The notes beneath the pieces are model-generated. The model did no database searches. It saw only the letters and a list, made by a program, of their open reading frames with translations, and was not told the origin of the DNA. Positions 1-11,960 of a stretch of DNA of 64,000 nt are shown piece by piece (positions within the stretch are counted from its first letter, which is position 1; the number at the start of each line of letters is the position of its first letter). The DNA is from Caprimulgus europaeus. Lineage: Eukaryota > Chordata > Aves > Caprimulgiformes > Caprimulgidae. Both the position numbers and the translations under genes were made by a program. The DNA lies in assembly GCA_907165065.1 (NCBI GenBank), contig OU015543.1, positions 12,382,096-12,446,095 on the forward strand, given 5' to 3'.

Positions 1-660
1 GGATGTGTTGTAGGTATGGCAGCTATGGCACAGGCACAGCAGGTGTGGTGGAGATGGTGCAGGTATAGCAGATACGGTGCAGGTATGGTGGAGATGGTGC
101 CAGTGTGGTGGAGATGGTTCAGGTGTGGCAGCTATGGCACAGACACAGCAGGTGTGGCAGAGGCACAGTGCATATGGTGCAGATATGGTGGAGATGGTGC
201 AGGTATCACAGGTATGGCACAGGCATAGGGGGTACAGCTCAAGGAACAGCAAGTGTGGCACAGATACAGCAAGTATGGTGCAGGTATGGTGCAGTTATGG
301 TGGAGATGGTGCAGGTGCAGTGGATATGGCACAGGGATGGCAGATACGGTGCAGGTAGAGCAAGTATGGTGCAGGCAAGGCAAGTATGATGCTGGTATGG
401 CAGGTACATGGTGGGTACGGTGCAGGCATGGTGGGTACAGTGCAGGTATGGTGGGTATGGTGCAGGCATGGTGGGTATGGCACCAGTATGGTGCAGGTAC
501 AGTGGGGGCAGCACAGGTATGGCAGATTTGGTGCAGGTACAATGGGTATGGTGCAAGCACAGCAGGTACAGAGCAGGCATGGCAGGTACAGTGCAGGTGT
601 GACAGGTACGGTGCAGGTGTGACAGGCACAGAGCAGGTATGGTGTGTACAGTGCAGGTCT
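1..660. repeat. Minisatellite, ~10-bp GT-rich unit
   Basis: Degenerate tandem array built on a ~10-bp unit (GTGCAGGTAT alternating with GGTGGGTATG, giving a 20-bp pair). It is best conserved around 410-490 and starts before the window. Several frames stay open on both strands because the unit lacks stop codons; the low-complexity translations are not proteins. Confidence 0.85.
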
Positions 661-1385
661 GACACACCCACCAGTGGGCACCTTCGCTGACCTCCTCCCC
701 ATCACCCCCACCCCACCACAGCCAGTTCCTGGATGGTTTGACACCCACCCAGAGAAGGACACGTGTGGGCTGGCTGCTGCCACTGGACCATGTCTTGTGT
801 CCCCAGTGCATCCAGTCACTGCCAGCACCACCTCACTCACCCACAACCATCCAGCCCCAGCCTCGTGGGCAGCACCAGGATTAAACCCAACCAATGAACC
901 AGCAAAACCCACCCGGAGGTGCTGGGGAGGACGTGGGCAGAAGGTCACCAAGTGGGAATGTCCCCACTGGGGACAGGAGGGACAGGGCAGGAGAGGAGAG
1001 CGGAGGCGCGTTCCCCTTTCAGGCAGGATTATAAAACCCAGCACTGAAGTTCTTAATCATCTTAGCACCGACCTCATTAGTGAAGTGAAACTCAGGGGGC
1101 AGGGACGTGTGGAGCAGGGTCGGTGTCCCCTCCTGGCCGCGATGCCACCGCGATGCCCCTGTGCCCGGCTGGCCGCGGTGCCCCCCCGCAGCACGGCAGC
1201 AGGGTGGGTGGGCAGAGCCTTTGAAGAGCTGGAGATGAGTGGGTGATAACGAGTTATCCAGCCTCCTAATTAAGAAAATGCTTTGGGGAATGCAAATCCC
1301 TCGGCTGCCAGGTCTGTGTGGGAACACAAACAGGTCGAGCCAAAGGCTTTGGGGATGGAGGTTTCACCATCAGCACTGGCAGAGC
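661..1385. other. Intergenic, nothing coding
   Basis: Unique-looking sequence between two simple arrays. GC-rich to about 1240, then a short AT-richer patch with a CTAATTAAG motif near 1265. I see no exon, RNA gene or promoter that can be supported. Confidence 0.5.
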
Positions 1386-1390
1386 CACCC

Positions 1391-1428
1391 CTGTCCCCAT
1401 CCCCATCCCCATCCCCATCCCCATCCCT
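1391..1428. repeat. (CCCCAT)n microsatellite
   Basis: About six uninterrupted hexamer copies of CCCCAT, a relative of the GGGAT arrays elsewhere in the window. Confidence 0.85.
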
Positions 1429-1504
1429 GTCCCAGCAGTGACGCAGGGAGGGCTCCACAGCCCCCAGCCCTGCCCACAGGCAGGAGACTCTGCTTTCCTG
1501 TGCA

Positions 1505-1600
1505 GCCTGGTGTAGGGAACCTGCTTTGGCAGGGGGGTGGGACTCGATGATCTCCTGAGGTCCCTTCCAACCCCCAAGATTCTGTAACTCTGTGATTCTG
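1505..1600 (+). mobile_element. CR1 LINE 3' end fragment
   Basis: It carries the CR1 3' UTR signature in order: ACCTGCTTTGGCAGGGG, then GGACTCGATGATCTCCTGAGGTCCCTTCCAACCC (shown here in parts: GGACTCGATGATC, then GAGGTCCCTTCCAACC), then the octamer-like tail of ATTCTGTA/GTGATTCTG repeats that ends bird CR1 copies. Only about 95 bp remain, as usual for 5'-truncated CR1. Family recognition is from memory. Confidence 0.85.
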
Positions 1601-2012
1601 ACCTGGCTGCTCATTGGCATCGCAGCAGGGAAAAGGCAACACTGCAGGATGGGGTCCTGGGGCACCCCTGCCCGTGGGCACCCAGCCATGGGGGTGAGGA
1701 GGTGCCCAGTCCCTGCCAGGGTGCCAAGGACCCACTGGAGGGTGCGGGGGAGCCCCACAGCCCGCGCTGGGGAGCGTGGTGAGTTATTGCTGCAGGAAAT
1801 GGAACTGTTCATAAATCCCCAGGCAGAAGCCAGGAAGGTTAAAACTCCATCTATAAAGGGGGAGGATGATTTATAGAGTGGTGGCCAACTCCTCTGCCCT
1901 GCTGCCAGGCTCACTGAGGCACAGGTCTCATGCTGGGCTGGTGGTCCTGTGGGATGGGTCCCATCCCACACCCAGGGCTGCCCAAGGTGCTTCTGCCTCC
2001 CTGGGAGACACT
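1601..2012. other. Intergenic, nothing recognised
   Basis: Unique sequence between the CR1 tail and the GGGAT array, with no supported gene or RNA. Confidence 0.5.
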
Positions 2013-2457
2013 GGAGAGGGGATGGGATGAGGATGAGGATGAGGATGAGGATGGGATGAGGATGGGGATGGGATGAGGATGGGGATGGGGATGGGGATAG
2101 GGATGGGATGGGATGGGATGGGATGGGATGGGATGGGATGGGATGGGATGGGATGGGATGGGGATGGGGGTTGGATGGGTTGGGGATGCAGATAAGGTTG
2201 AGGATGGGATGAGATGGGATGGGTTGGGATGGGATGGGATGAGGATGAGGATGGGATGAGGATGAGGATGGGATGAGGATAGGGATGAGGATGAGGATGG
2301 ATGAGAATGGAGATGACATGATGATGGGGATGGGATGGGATGGGATGGGGTGGGGTGGGATGGGATGGGATGGGATGGAATGGGGTGGGGTGGGTTGGGA
2401 TGGGATGGGATGGGATGGGGTGGGGTGGGGATGGGGTGGGATGAGGAAGGGGATGGG
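2013..2457. repeat. GGGAT / GGATGA pentanucleotide-type array
   Basis: Array of GGGAT units mixed with GGATGA and GGGGT variants. The cleanest block is at 2098-2165, where the pentamer repeats without interruption. All frames stay open for long stretches on the - strand (Ser/His/Pro/Ile-rich), an artefact of the repeat. Confidence 0.9.
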
Positions 2458-4674
2458 AGGAGAATGAGAACAGGACTGAGCAACTGCAGTGTGAGCCATG
2501 AAAGTGGATATTAACGGCTTTATTACAGGGTGACACTTGCTAATTGCAGAGCTCTGTTGAGGGATCCGGCAGCGGATGAGCTCGGGCGACAGCACCCAAT
2601 TATTGCAGCTCAGCGGGGGGGAAAGGGAAAGAAAGGAAGAAAAGGAAGAGCAATTATCGGGACCGGGTCTGCGCCGCGGCACACGGCTGCAATTCCCCAG
2701 CAGGCTGGCTCTGCCCGGCCCCGCTTTGCTCCCGCTGCCGAGCGTGTCACAGCTCGGGTTTCTTTTTAAACAGGCAGTTGCCCATCTCTGCCACCCATCC
2801 TTCACCCCTGCCCTGCCAAGATGGGCTCCCACATCCCCTTGGTGCCAGGATGATCTCCTGCATCCCACCGATGCTCCCCCGAGCATCCCTGCCACCGGTG
2901 GGGACCGAAATGCCGACCCCGCTGGGAGGCTGCGATGCTTTTTCTGCCCCTTCATCTCACCCCTTCCCACCTTTTCCTCCCAGAGCTGCTCCCGGCTCCA
3001 AAATCGCAGCGTTGTATATGAAAAAAGGTCAGATTTCAGCTCTTGTGAAGTAGCAAAAGGCAGAGCAGCGTGAACAGCCGCAGCCGCTCGTTCCTCAGGG
3101 GATCGGGAAGCCGGGGACAGGGCACGGGGGGGGGGGTCCCTGTGCTGGGGGGCTGGGGGCGTTTGTGCCGATTCCACAGCACCACTTGCTAATTGCCAAT
3201 TCAATTTAATGACACCTTTGAGAAATAATAGTGTGCGTTGGGTTAATGGGCCTGTCTGGAGAGGGGGGGTTCTCTCCTGTCTTCTACTCAACAAGGTGAA
3301 TCACGGGGTGACGTTCGTGGTGTGGTGACGCCGGTTGCCAGGCTGGGATGCCAGGTGGTGCCAGCACCATCCCCCAGAACCACGTTTGCTGCCACCCTCT
3401 GCCAGCATCGTGGGGCTGAGCTGTGGCTCTGGAGACCCCACTGCCACGGCTTCAGCACAGGGACGTGCTCCAGCACCAGCAGCGAGCCCAAGCTGGGGTG
3501 CATCCCAGCTCCTTCACCCACGGGGATCTGGCAGTGTCTGGAGGATCGATGTCATCGGCTTCATTCATTCCTCATGCTGGGGGACGTTTCAGAAAGCTGA
3601 AGATCCCCCAGAATTACTTAATTCTTTATCCCCATAGAGATGGGGCATGGACCCCCCCGCTGCCTTTAGCTGGTGCCATCTCTTTCTGTTTCTTTTCTTT
3701 TTTCTTTTTAATTTTCTTTGAAACAATATCACAGAGCTCCCTTATTATTCACTGCCTGATTTCTGAATCCTTCAGGGGCAATCACAGCATCTCTCAAGGT
3801 TTCTGCTGCAATTAAGGATGTTTAGGACAGACCGAGCAGGCAGGTGATCGGCAGGAGCCGAGGTGGCCGGGGGCTTGGCTGTCCCGGGACTCCATAGCCC
3901 GGGCTCACCCGGAGCTCAGCATCTCCCTGAGCCTGGCAGCCTCCACCTTCCCCATCCCCCTGATTCACCCCCCTCCTTTTCTCTAATTAAAGATAATCAC
4001 CTGCAATTACTTAATTAGCTCTCTGATTTTTGCCCTCTGATCCTGTGCACGTCACACTCCCTCGGGGACAGGTTGCTGTTCGGTGCCATCAGCACCCGTG
4101 AGCACCCGTGAGCAACCACGCCGGGACACAGCAAGGGGTGATGAGCTCAGAGTCACACAGCACCCCGGTTGTCCCCAAGCAAGGGACAGGCTGAGCGGCC
4201 AACCCTCCAAATCCCTCCTTGCATCCCTCCTGGGCACCCCTTGTCACCCTCGGATGGGGCACAGGGACACGTGCCAGGGATGCAAACGTGCAGAGATGGC
4301 CTCAGCATCCAAGAACTCCCACTGGGAAACGCCAGTACCTGGGCAGACACCGTGGCACTTGGATGGGCACAGAGCTGGCAGGGCCACTGCCACCAGCTGG
4401 GGACAGGGACAACCCAAACTGTTGGACACACCACACAACTGTGGAAGAAAAATTAGGCCAAAGCGGGACCCGTCTCTCTCTCTCTCCCTCTCTCTCTCTT
4501 TCCCTTTGAGTGATCATCACCCTCATTAAAAACCAACTAATTATTATTCTGGCTCATTAGCAATTATAAATCTCCAGCTCCGATACTTCATTAAAAAAAA
4601 TGACAACTTAGCACTTAATTATGTTCCCCAGTAGCCTGATGGGTGGAACCGTTAACCCTCCCCACCCTGCTGCC
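2458..4674. other. Intergenic with AT-rich candidate regulatory islands
   Basis: No exon recognised. Two AT-rich patches stand out from the GC-rich background. At 3980-4030 there are CTAATTAAAGATAATC and CTTAATTAGC motifs. At 4510-4622 there are ACTAATTATTATTC, GCAATTATAAAT and CTTAATTATG. Such TAATTA/GATA-rich islands in a gene desert are typical of conserved enhancers, but conservation cannot be tested here. A short (TC)n run lies at 4471-4500. Confidence 0.35.
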
Positions 4675-5155
4675 TGCCAGCACCCACACCAGTGCCCACA
4701 CCAGTGCCCACACCAGCACCCACACCAGTGCCAGGACCCACACCAGCAGCAGCACCCACACCAGCACACACACCAGTGCCAGGACCCACACCAGCAGCAG
4801 CACCCACACCAGCACACACACCAGTGCCAGGACCCACACCAGCAGCAGCACCCACACCAGCACACACACCAGCACCCACACCAGTGCCAGGACTCCCACC
4901 AGCACACACATCAGTGCCAGGACCCACACCAGCACACACCAGTGCCAGCACCCACACCAGCACCCACACCAGTGTCAGCACTGGCACCAGCACCAGCACC
5001 CATACCAGTACCCACACCAGCACCCACACCAGTGCCTACACTAGTGCCAGCACCCACACCAGTGTCAGCACTGGCACCAGCACCAGCATCCACATAAGTA
5101 CCCACACCAGCACCCACACCAGCACCCACACCAAGTGCCAGCACCGGCACCAGCA
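4675..5155. repeat. Minisatellite, CACACCAGTGCC / CACACCAGCACC units
   Basis: Array of 12-bp units (CACACCAGTGCC, CACACCAGCACC) with inserted GGACCCACACCAGCAGCAG blocks repeated at ~48-54 bp. The unit is a multiple of three, so all three forward frames are open; no protein is implied. Confidence 0.9.
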
Positions 5156-6140
5156 CCCATCCCCAAGGAACACCAGCTCCGTGCCACCCACACCGCAGCC
5201 CACGAGGCCGCAGGTCCCAGGGCAGAGGTTTGCAGGCAGCAGCCAGCAGCAAAGCCAGTATTTTGGTGCAAAATCCCTGGAAAAGCTGAGCCATGGCAGG
5301 GTGGGAGCTGCCCACATCCCCAGTGCCAGGCTGCCTCCCTGGCACGGCACACAGCACCCAGAGCCTGCAGGCAGCACCCACCTTCCCGCTCCCTGACGGA
5401 TAATTGGCCACTAAATCCCTCTGGGGAAAAAACGATGGGGGGAAAAAAAATTACAGCTGTGGAACGAGCTCTCCAAAATTAAATCACCTCCTCTGACAGG
5501 ATAATTGCTCCTTTTCCCCAAGATTTAGTACGGCTCTCACATCCTTAAACACTTCTGTGTTATTTTAAGGGCTCCCGGTGTTTTTCCCTCCTCTCCCAGG
5601 TAGCGCAGGATCCCACAGCGGAGATGGTGACCCCCCCCTTGCCCCAGCATGGTGGGAGATGGTGACACCAATGCCATGTGTCAGTCCCAAAGGGGGGTGA
5701 CACAGGGAACCAGGTGCTTGTGGTACCCAGAGGTGTGTGGGAAGATGGTGGTCCCGGTGTCACCGACAGCTGCCGCGTACAAGCTGCGGTGCCGGCGCCG
5801 TGGCAGTGTTCCCCCCGCGCTCTAATGGCTGCATCAATATTATCTCGCCCGCAGGTTGTCCTGTGACAGAGATATTAATGACACGGAGCCAGCAGCGCTG
5901 CGGAGGGACGTGCACAGCGTACGGGGGCTGGCGTGGGCAGGGGACTCACTCAGAGCAGGCAGGACTCTGCAGAGCCCACCCTGGGGGGAACCAGGGGGAT
6001 ATTTTGGGGTCAAAGCCCTTGGCCTGACCACAAGGCCTTGGGCTGGTTTTAGCCCTGGGAGCCAGGAACCCTGATATTTCAGGGTGCATTGTGCAGAGTG
6101 TGTGTGGTTCCATGGGGTCCACACCAGATCCGTGTCCCTG
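5156..6140. other. Intergenic, nothing coding
   Basis: Unique sequence. An A-rich patch around 5400-5545 (AAAATTAAATCACC, GGATAATTGC) and a GC-rich patch around 5770-5850 are the only compositional features. No exon or RNA gene supported. Confidence 0.4.
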
Positions 6141-6772
6141 TGTGGTGGTGTCACTGGGCTGCAGCCAAACCCAGCCGCTCGCTCACTCCCCACCCAGGGG
6201 ACAGAGGAGACAACTGGGGGGCAAGGGGAAGGAAACTGGTAGGGTGAAATAAAAACTATTTAATAATGGAAATAAAATAAAACTTAAAATAATAATGATA
6301 TTAAAATAGTAATTGTAATTATAATTATAATAGAATATGCAAATGAGTGACCCCCAGTGCTATTGCTCACCACCCGCCCACCCAGCCCGGCCCGTTCCCA
6401 GAGAACGATCCCGGAGCAGCGACAATCCCGACCCGAAACCGCAATCCCGGGAGAGCCAGAGCCCAAGCGAGAGCCAGAGAGAGCCAGAGAGGAAGAGCCC
6501 CTCATGGATCTCCTGCCCATGGGGGACAGGAGCTGGAACAGCCCCTTGGCAGAGCCCAATGCCCCTGGAGCTGATCCCTGTCAATATTCCTCACCCCTGA
6601 GCTCTGGCGCTTGCAGACGGACAAACACAAAGTCCTCCAGTGCCAGGGACACAAATGCCAACATGGGGATGTTCTCAGCGCTTCTCTCCTGACAAATCCC
6701 AGCTGAACCCAACCCCCAGCGCTGTTCTGGCTGCTGAACAGACCCAGCTCTGCCCCAGCTCACACCAGGACA
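6141..6772 (+). mobile_element. LTR-like interspersed repeat, copy 1
   Basis: First of four near-identical ~635-bp copies in the window (others 23300-23936, 29787-30425, 42353-42900). In this orientation it starts TGTGGTGGTGTCACTGGGC and ends CACACCAGGACA. It carries an A/T-rich block with AATAAA-type signals (6245-6340) and a CpG-containing block (6395-6460) shared almost base for base with the other copies. TG...CA ends, internal polyA signals and length fit a solo LTR of an avian endogenous retrovirus. No retroviral gene accompanies it and no clear target-site duplication is visible. A non-autonomous DNA element remains possible. Confidence 0.65.
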
Positions 6773-9700
6773 TGCTCACACCCAGGAAAACTCTCCCTCT
6801 GCCTTCATCCAGACTTTGATCCCTCAGACCCATCGCAGCGAGCGATAAATCAACCTGCAGAGGCAGGAGCTGGGCAGAGACACCCGCCCGCGCCGCCGCC
6901 AGCCCAACCCCATCCATCACCTCCCTGTCCCCGCTGCCGCCGGCCACCTGCGTGTCCTGCTCAGGGACAGTGACCCCTGCACCCCGCCAGCCCCCAGGGA
7001 TGCTCTGCCACAGGGACCCCCCAGCAGCGCCAGCCCCCCCAGCACAGCCTGGGATGTTCATTAGATTCTCCACACACAATCCCAGTGCCGGCAGCCAGAG
7101 CCACCACCCGCCTGTCCCGCAAACCACCAGCACCCGCCCCGGCATGGATTTGGTGGCAGCTGGTGGCTGGCACGTGGGAGCAGCTGGGGAGCGTGTGGAG
7201 CAGGCTGGGTCCTGGCAATCACCACCATCCCACCGCCCCACACCTGCCACCAACCCACTGCCAGGGATGGGGATGGGCGAGGGCACCCCCGTGTCCCTCA
7301 TTGCCACCCGTGTCCCTCACTCCCCCCAGCACACTGAGAGCTCTCCAGGGTGTGGCAAAGCAGTTCTTGTTATTGCATTTATTTCATGTCATTTTCATGG
7401 GTTTTAAAATTTATTTTATTATTTTGATGTTATTTCATGGAAATAAACCACCATTAATACACGTTGGGATCACAATCGAGTGAGATCGAGGGGTTCAGGA
7501 GCCAGGAGCCATGAGGTGGCTCAGCGAGAAGCTCTCTGCCATTCAAGCCCCATTAAAGAACATTAATTAGTGGTGCTTGGCCACCACTGCCCCATGACAT
7601 CCCCGTGCCACTCACCAGTGTCCCCTGTCTGTGGGGACAACACAGAGCCTGGAGTCCTGTGGCAGAGGTTGGCTTTGCCAGGCTGCACCAAGCCACAGCG
7701 TGGCACCGATTGTGCCAACAGCCATGGGGACCTGCCAGCCCTGTCCCCAGAGCCACCTGGGGCAGCACTGCAAGTCTGCCCATATATAATTTATTTTCTC
7801 TCTCCATTTGTCACTGTTTCACTCGCTGCTGTTCCATTATTCACTCTCCTGAGTGCTTTGGGGATGCTCTGAGGTGAAAGAGGCACCGTGACATTTCTCT
7901 TGCATCCCACTGTCCTCGTGCCAGGGGCAGAGGTGGGTGAGGGACCGGTGACACCGGGCTGTGACCCACCCTCAGTGGCCATGGGGCTGGCTGGGGTCCC
8001 ACCGCTGAGCCCACAGGCAGAGCCAAAGAACAAAGATGTGGCTGCAGCATCCAGATGTGGGGAAACCAGTAAAAAGAACCAAGAATCTTTTCCTTAAAAG
8101 TCATGATTTGTCAGAAAAATGGCCTGAGCTCAACCACATGGGCTCATGGCCCAGGGAGCACCGTGTGGCAGGGCTGGCTGTCCCCAAGGGTCCCCTCACC
8201 GCCCTGGTGAGCTCCACAGTCCCAGCATTAACCTCCACCTGGGAGCTGTGGGTTGTACAACCTCAGTCCTCCAAATCCCTGCTCTGTTCAGGCACCGCAG
8301 GGACCTCACCACAGGGTCTGAGCCACCATGGGAACCCCAAAACACAGCAGCCCCTCTTCTTCTTTACTTGGGGACACTTTTGCTGATGAGTTTGTGCCCC
8401 ATCAGAGCTCTCCACACCCATCCTGCCGCTGCTGATGAGCTTACCTGGGATCCAAGGGGACACACCCGGCTGCTCAGGGAGTATCTGTGGTGTAAAAGAT
8501 GGGGAACACATGGAAGGAAACACTTACAAATGGCTCTGGATGAATCCTGGGCTCCTCTGAGCTGCCAGAGGAGCTGTGAGGTGTTTTGGGGTGGTGGGAT
8601 GAGTGTTTCCCACGGTGGCCCACGTGCCCTGGGTGCCTCTGTGCCCACTGGCCATCCCCAGGAGGATTCTGCTTTAAACTGCTCTGCTTACATTATGCAT
8701 TAGCTTTTTAAAGAGCTGTTTAAGCCTGGAGCAAGATGAGCTGGTTTGGGCTTGGATTTTTTTTTACCAGCCCCTGATGCTCACCTCGGGCTGTTAAATT
8801 TCATCTCAGGCTGATTAGATGGGTCATAATTTCTCCTGTTATTGAGACATGGGATGGGAAGTGACTCCTGTTCTCGCACGTGGGCACCGTGGTGCTTGTC
8901 AGCACAGGCTCTCCGGCTCCGGTGCCTCTCCCATCCTTGGCTCGCTCTGGGATTAGATTTTTGGGGTGATTTTCAATGAAGATGAGATGGTGGAACCCTG
9001 AGCTCTGCTGGTCCCTGCCCATCAGGACACATTTATACACTCAGAGGCAAGGGATGCTCATTAATTTGGTGGTGATTACAGCGAGGGCTGAGCTCAGCAG
9101 CTGGTGCAGAGGCAGGATCCAGCACCAGGAACTTCTCCAGGGCTCCATGGAGGTGGTGGGGAAAGGGAAACAGCATCCCCCAACCCTCCCTGGGGACCAG
9201 GGCCTGGTGCAGACCCCAGCACCCTGGGGACACAGCACTGCACCAGAGCTCTCCTCCTCTGTCACACCTCCCCATGTCACACACTGCCACCAAACCTGCC
9301 CCCAGCCCCACACCCTCCTCCAGCACCGGAGAGCCGGGATGTTGAGGAGACACTTTAATCTCAATCAATTAGAAATAAAGCAGTTCTAACAGCAGAGCAA
9401 TAAAAGAACACTTTAATTTTAGAGCTAATTAAATATCAACAATTGGAATGCAGCAACAGCCAGTTAACCTGGAGTAACCCATTATTTATAAGGAATAGAA
9501 TGCACTGACTGGGGGATGAAGTGAGTTGTAGTCATTTTAATATCAGCTGTCACAGTCTAACTGTTCTCTTTTGTCTCACTCCAGCACAATCATCTCGCCA
9601 GCTTCCTCCGGGACCATTACCACTTCTCTGCTCGACAGAAGATTAATTAAGCCCTGATCCCAGCAGAGGATGGGCACACGTGCTCCTGTCCCCACTCGCT

Positions 9701-9944
9701 GAACCGGGGTGACGCCGGCACGCAGCCGGGGCTTCGGGGCTCCCCCGGCCCAGCCGAGCCAGGCGACGCCTCCAGCCCGAGGGTTCGGTTCTAATTGCAA
9801 CCCACTGACTGTCTGACAACTCATTAAAGGCTGTAAATTATTAATAGGGAGAGCTCACGGCTCTGCTGGGTACCCCAACAGCTGCAGGGATGGACAGAGC
9901 CGCGGTCACAATGGGGACCAGGTGGGAACGGTGCCCTTGAGGTG
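6773..9944. other. Intergenic with one AT-rich island
   Basis: No exon recognised in 3.2 kb. The patch 9350-9560 is AT-rich with CAATCAATTAGAAATAAAG, GAGCTAATTAAATATC, CAACAATTGG and CATTATTTATAAGG motifs against a GC-rich surround, a candidate enhancer by composition only. Smaller AT patches are at 7365-7450 and 7555-7570. Confidence 0.35.
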
Positions 9945-10150
9945 TGAAGGGTCACCAGACTGGTGAGGGGTTTAGAGGGGAAGGGTGTGAGGAGAGGCTG
10001 GAGTCACTTGGGTTGTTCAGCCTGGAGAAGAGGAGACTGAGAGGAGATCTCATCATGGTCTGGAACTTCCTCCCCAGGGGAAGAGGAGGGGCAGGCGCTG
10101 AGCTCTTCTCTCTGGCCACCAACCCTGGGGTTGGGACCAGGGAAGGGCAG
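9945..10150 (+). mobile_element. CR1 LINE fragment (end of ORF2/3' region)
   Basis: Recognisable CR1 text: GTTCAGCCTGGAGAAGAGGA, then GACTGAGAGGAGATCTCATC, then a degenerated stretch ending in CTCTTCTCTCTGGCC. The translation shows the CR1-typical [14 protein letters not shown]. It is truncated and broken, with no reverse transcriptase domain. Edges are approximate. Confidence 0.8.
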
Positions 10151-11639
10151 GGGGAGGGCAAAACCCAGCAGCCACCCGCTCATCCCCAGCATTGCCATGG
10201 GAGCTCGGCAAGGCCCTGATTACCAGGGAGAAATCACAGTCCTTTTCCACCCACCAAAGCCAGAGAGGGGCTGCTCTGAGTGGGAAGTTCCGTGGGATTT
10301 CATTAGTATTATTATTGTTATTATTTAATTCTCAGGGTCACAGGATTTACAGCCTGAGCTTACTTATTATCAGCTCCAGCCAAATAAAAATGATAGATTC
10401 CCCTGCCTGCCTTGCAGCAGCTCTCGGTGGCTATTACAGCTGCTAAAAATGTTTTCTGTTAAAAAAAAAATAATTAAAAAAAAAAAAAAAAAAAAGGAGA
10501 AGAAAGAAAAAAAGAAAGAAAGGAAGAGAGGGAGAAAAAGAGCAAAAGGAAAAATGCACTAGGAGCCAGGGAAATGATGGATTGCAGGAGATAATCCATC
10601 TTGTCAGCCCAGGACTACATAACCTTGATGTCAGCGGGTATTTTTCTCTGCCTGAGCTCTCCGGTTTGCCAGCGTCGGGACGTGCCGGGGTGGGCGGCTA
10701 TGGCACAGGGACGGCTCCCACCACAGAAAACTGCTTAATTCCCTGTCCTGGGTGGGGAGGGGGATGCAAACACCCAGCCTGGGGTCTCCAGGGGGACAGG
10801 GGGAGGATTGAGGCTGTGGGTGAGATGTGGTGGGGTGGCAGAGGACAGCGGGGGACAGCGGGGGACAGCGGGAGACAGTGGGGGACCGTCCCCAAGCACA
10901 TCCCAGCAGCAGCACTGCCTCTGTTCCTTCCTCCCCTCAATCTCTTTTGTCATCTGCTGTCCCACCCCCCCTCCTCCCCAGCTCTCCCCCCGCCGCCGCG
11001 CTCCCTCCCCGGCCTCTCTGCCATTTTTATCTAACGCCGGCCGTGAAAATTGGTGTGAAATAAAAAAAGGCATCTCTGCCCACAGATGAAATCCATTGAT
11101 TTGGCAGGTCGCCCGTGGACACCTCCGAGCAGCACTTCCAATTTGCAGGACGGACGTCGGCTCCGTGCAGTTTCTTCCTTTTCTTCTCCTCCATCTCCCC
11201 CACTCCGCCCCAATTTGGTTTTTTTTTCCTTCTCTTTCTGTCTTTCCCATTTCCCTTTGATGTTCCTGTTATTGCTGGTTTCCACTTAATGGAAATCAGC
11301 CCTGGGTGTGTGTGGGGAGGGGTGTGGGGGGGGGGGGGGTTGTTTAGGGAGTCTCTGCACACACGTTTCTGTCTCCTTTCATCGCTGGCAGCTCGGGGAT
11401 GTGCTTGGTCCCCGTGTGCTGGGGTGACTGGGGTGATTTGGGGGACCCCGTGGGGATGGGGAGGAGCAGCAGCACCCTGGTGCTGTGGGTCTATGATCTC
11501 TCACCTCCCATCCTGCCTGGTCTGGCTCCATAGGTGGTCTTGAGGCTGGGGACAGTCCCCCAGGCTTGGAGCAGCCCCATGTGTGGCAGAAAGGACCAGG
11601 AGAGGCTGCATATGGTGCTTTGCTCCATCCTCCTGTCCA
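10151..11639. other. Intergenic: A-rich tract and G-run
   Basis: No gene supported. It holds an A-rich tract at 10459-10545 (a run of ~21 A followed by GAAAGAAAGAAAGG), a run of 14 G at 11326-11339, and TGGGGGACAGCGGG tandem copies at 10846-10890. Short homeodomain-type sites occur near 10320 and 10385. Confidence 0.4.
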
Positions 11640-11960
11640 ACTCCATTCTTCCTCCATCTCCATCCCCCCACATCTCCATCTCCATCCTTCCTATGTCTCC
11701 ATTCCTCCTCTATCTCCAGTCTTCCTCCATCCCCATCCCTCCTCTGTGTCCATCTCTGTCCTCCCTTCATCTCTGTTCCTCCTCCATCTCCATCTCTGTT
11801 CCTCCTCCATCTCCATCTCTGTTCCTCCTCCATCTTCATCTCCATCCCCTTCCATTTCCATCCCCCTTCCACCTCCATCCCTCCTCTGTCTCTGTCCCTC
11901 CTCCACCTCCATCCCTCCTCCATCTCCATCCTCCCTCCATCTCCACCCAATTCCCCCCAG
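11640..11960. repeat. Minisatellite, CCTCCATCTCCATC-type
   Basis: Pyrimidine-rich array of CCTCCATCTCCATCTCTGTT and shortened relatives over ~320 bp. The strand asymmetry (C/T versus G/A) is marked. Open frames here are repeat artefacts. Confidence 0.85.

Noticed and set aside
1270..3294. 674-codon - strand open frame
   Set aside because: It runs through the CCCCAT, CR1 and GGGAT repeats (Ser/His/Pro/Ile-rich) and merges unrelated elements; an artefact of stop-poor repeats.
4675..5155. Possible CRISPR-like array
   Set aside because: Repeats are contiguous 12-bp minisatellite units without unique spacers, in a vertebrate genome.
6337..6692. Similar small ORFs shared by four loci, suggesting a small gene family
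   Set aside because: They are the same frames read through copies of the LTR-like repeat; no start or splice evidence for a gene.
10459..10545. PolyA tail of a processed pseudogene
   Set aside because: Sequence upstream of the A-run shows no recognisable mRNA-derived coding sequence, so only a simple A-rich tract is recorded.
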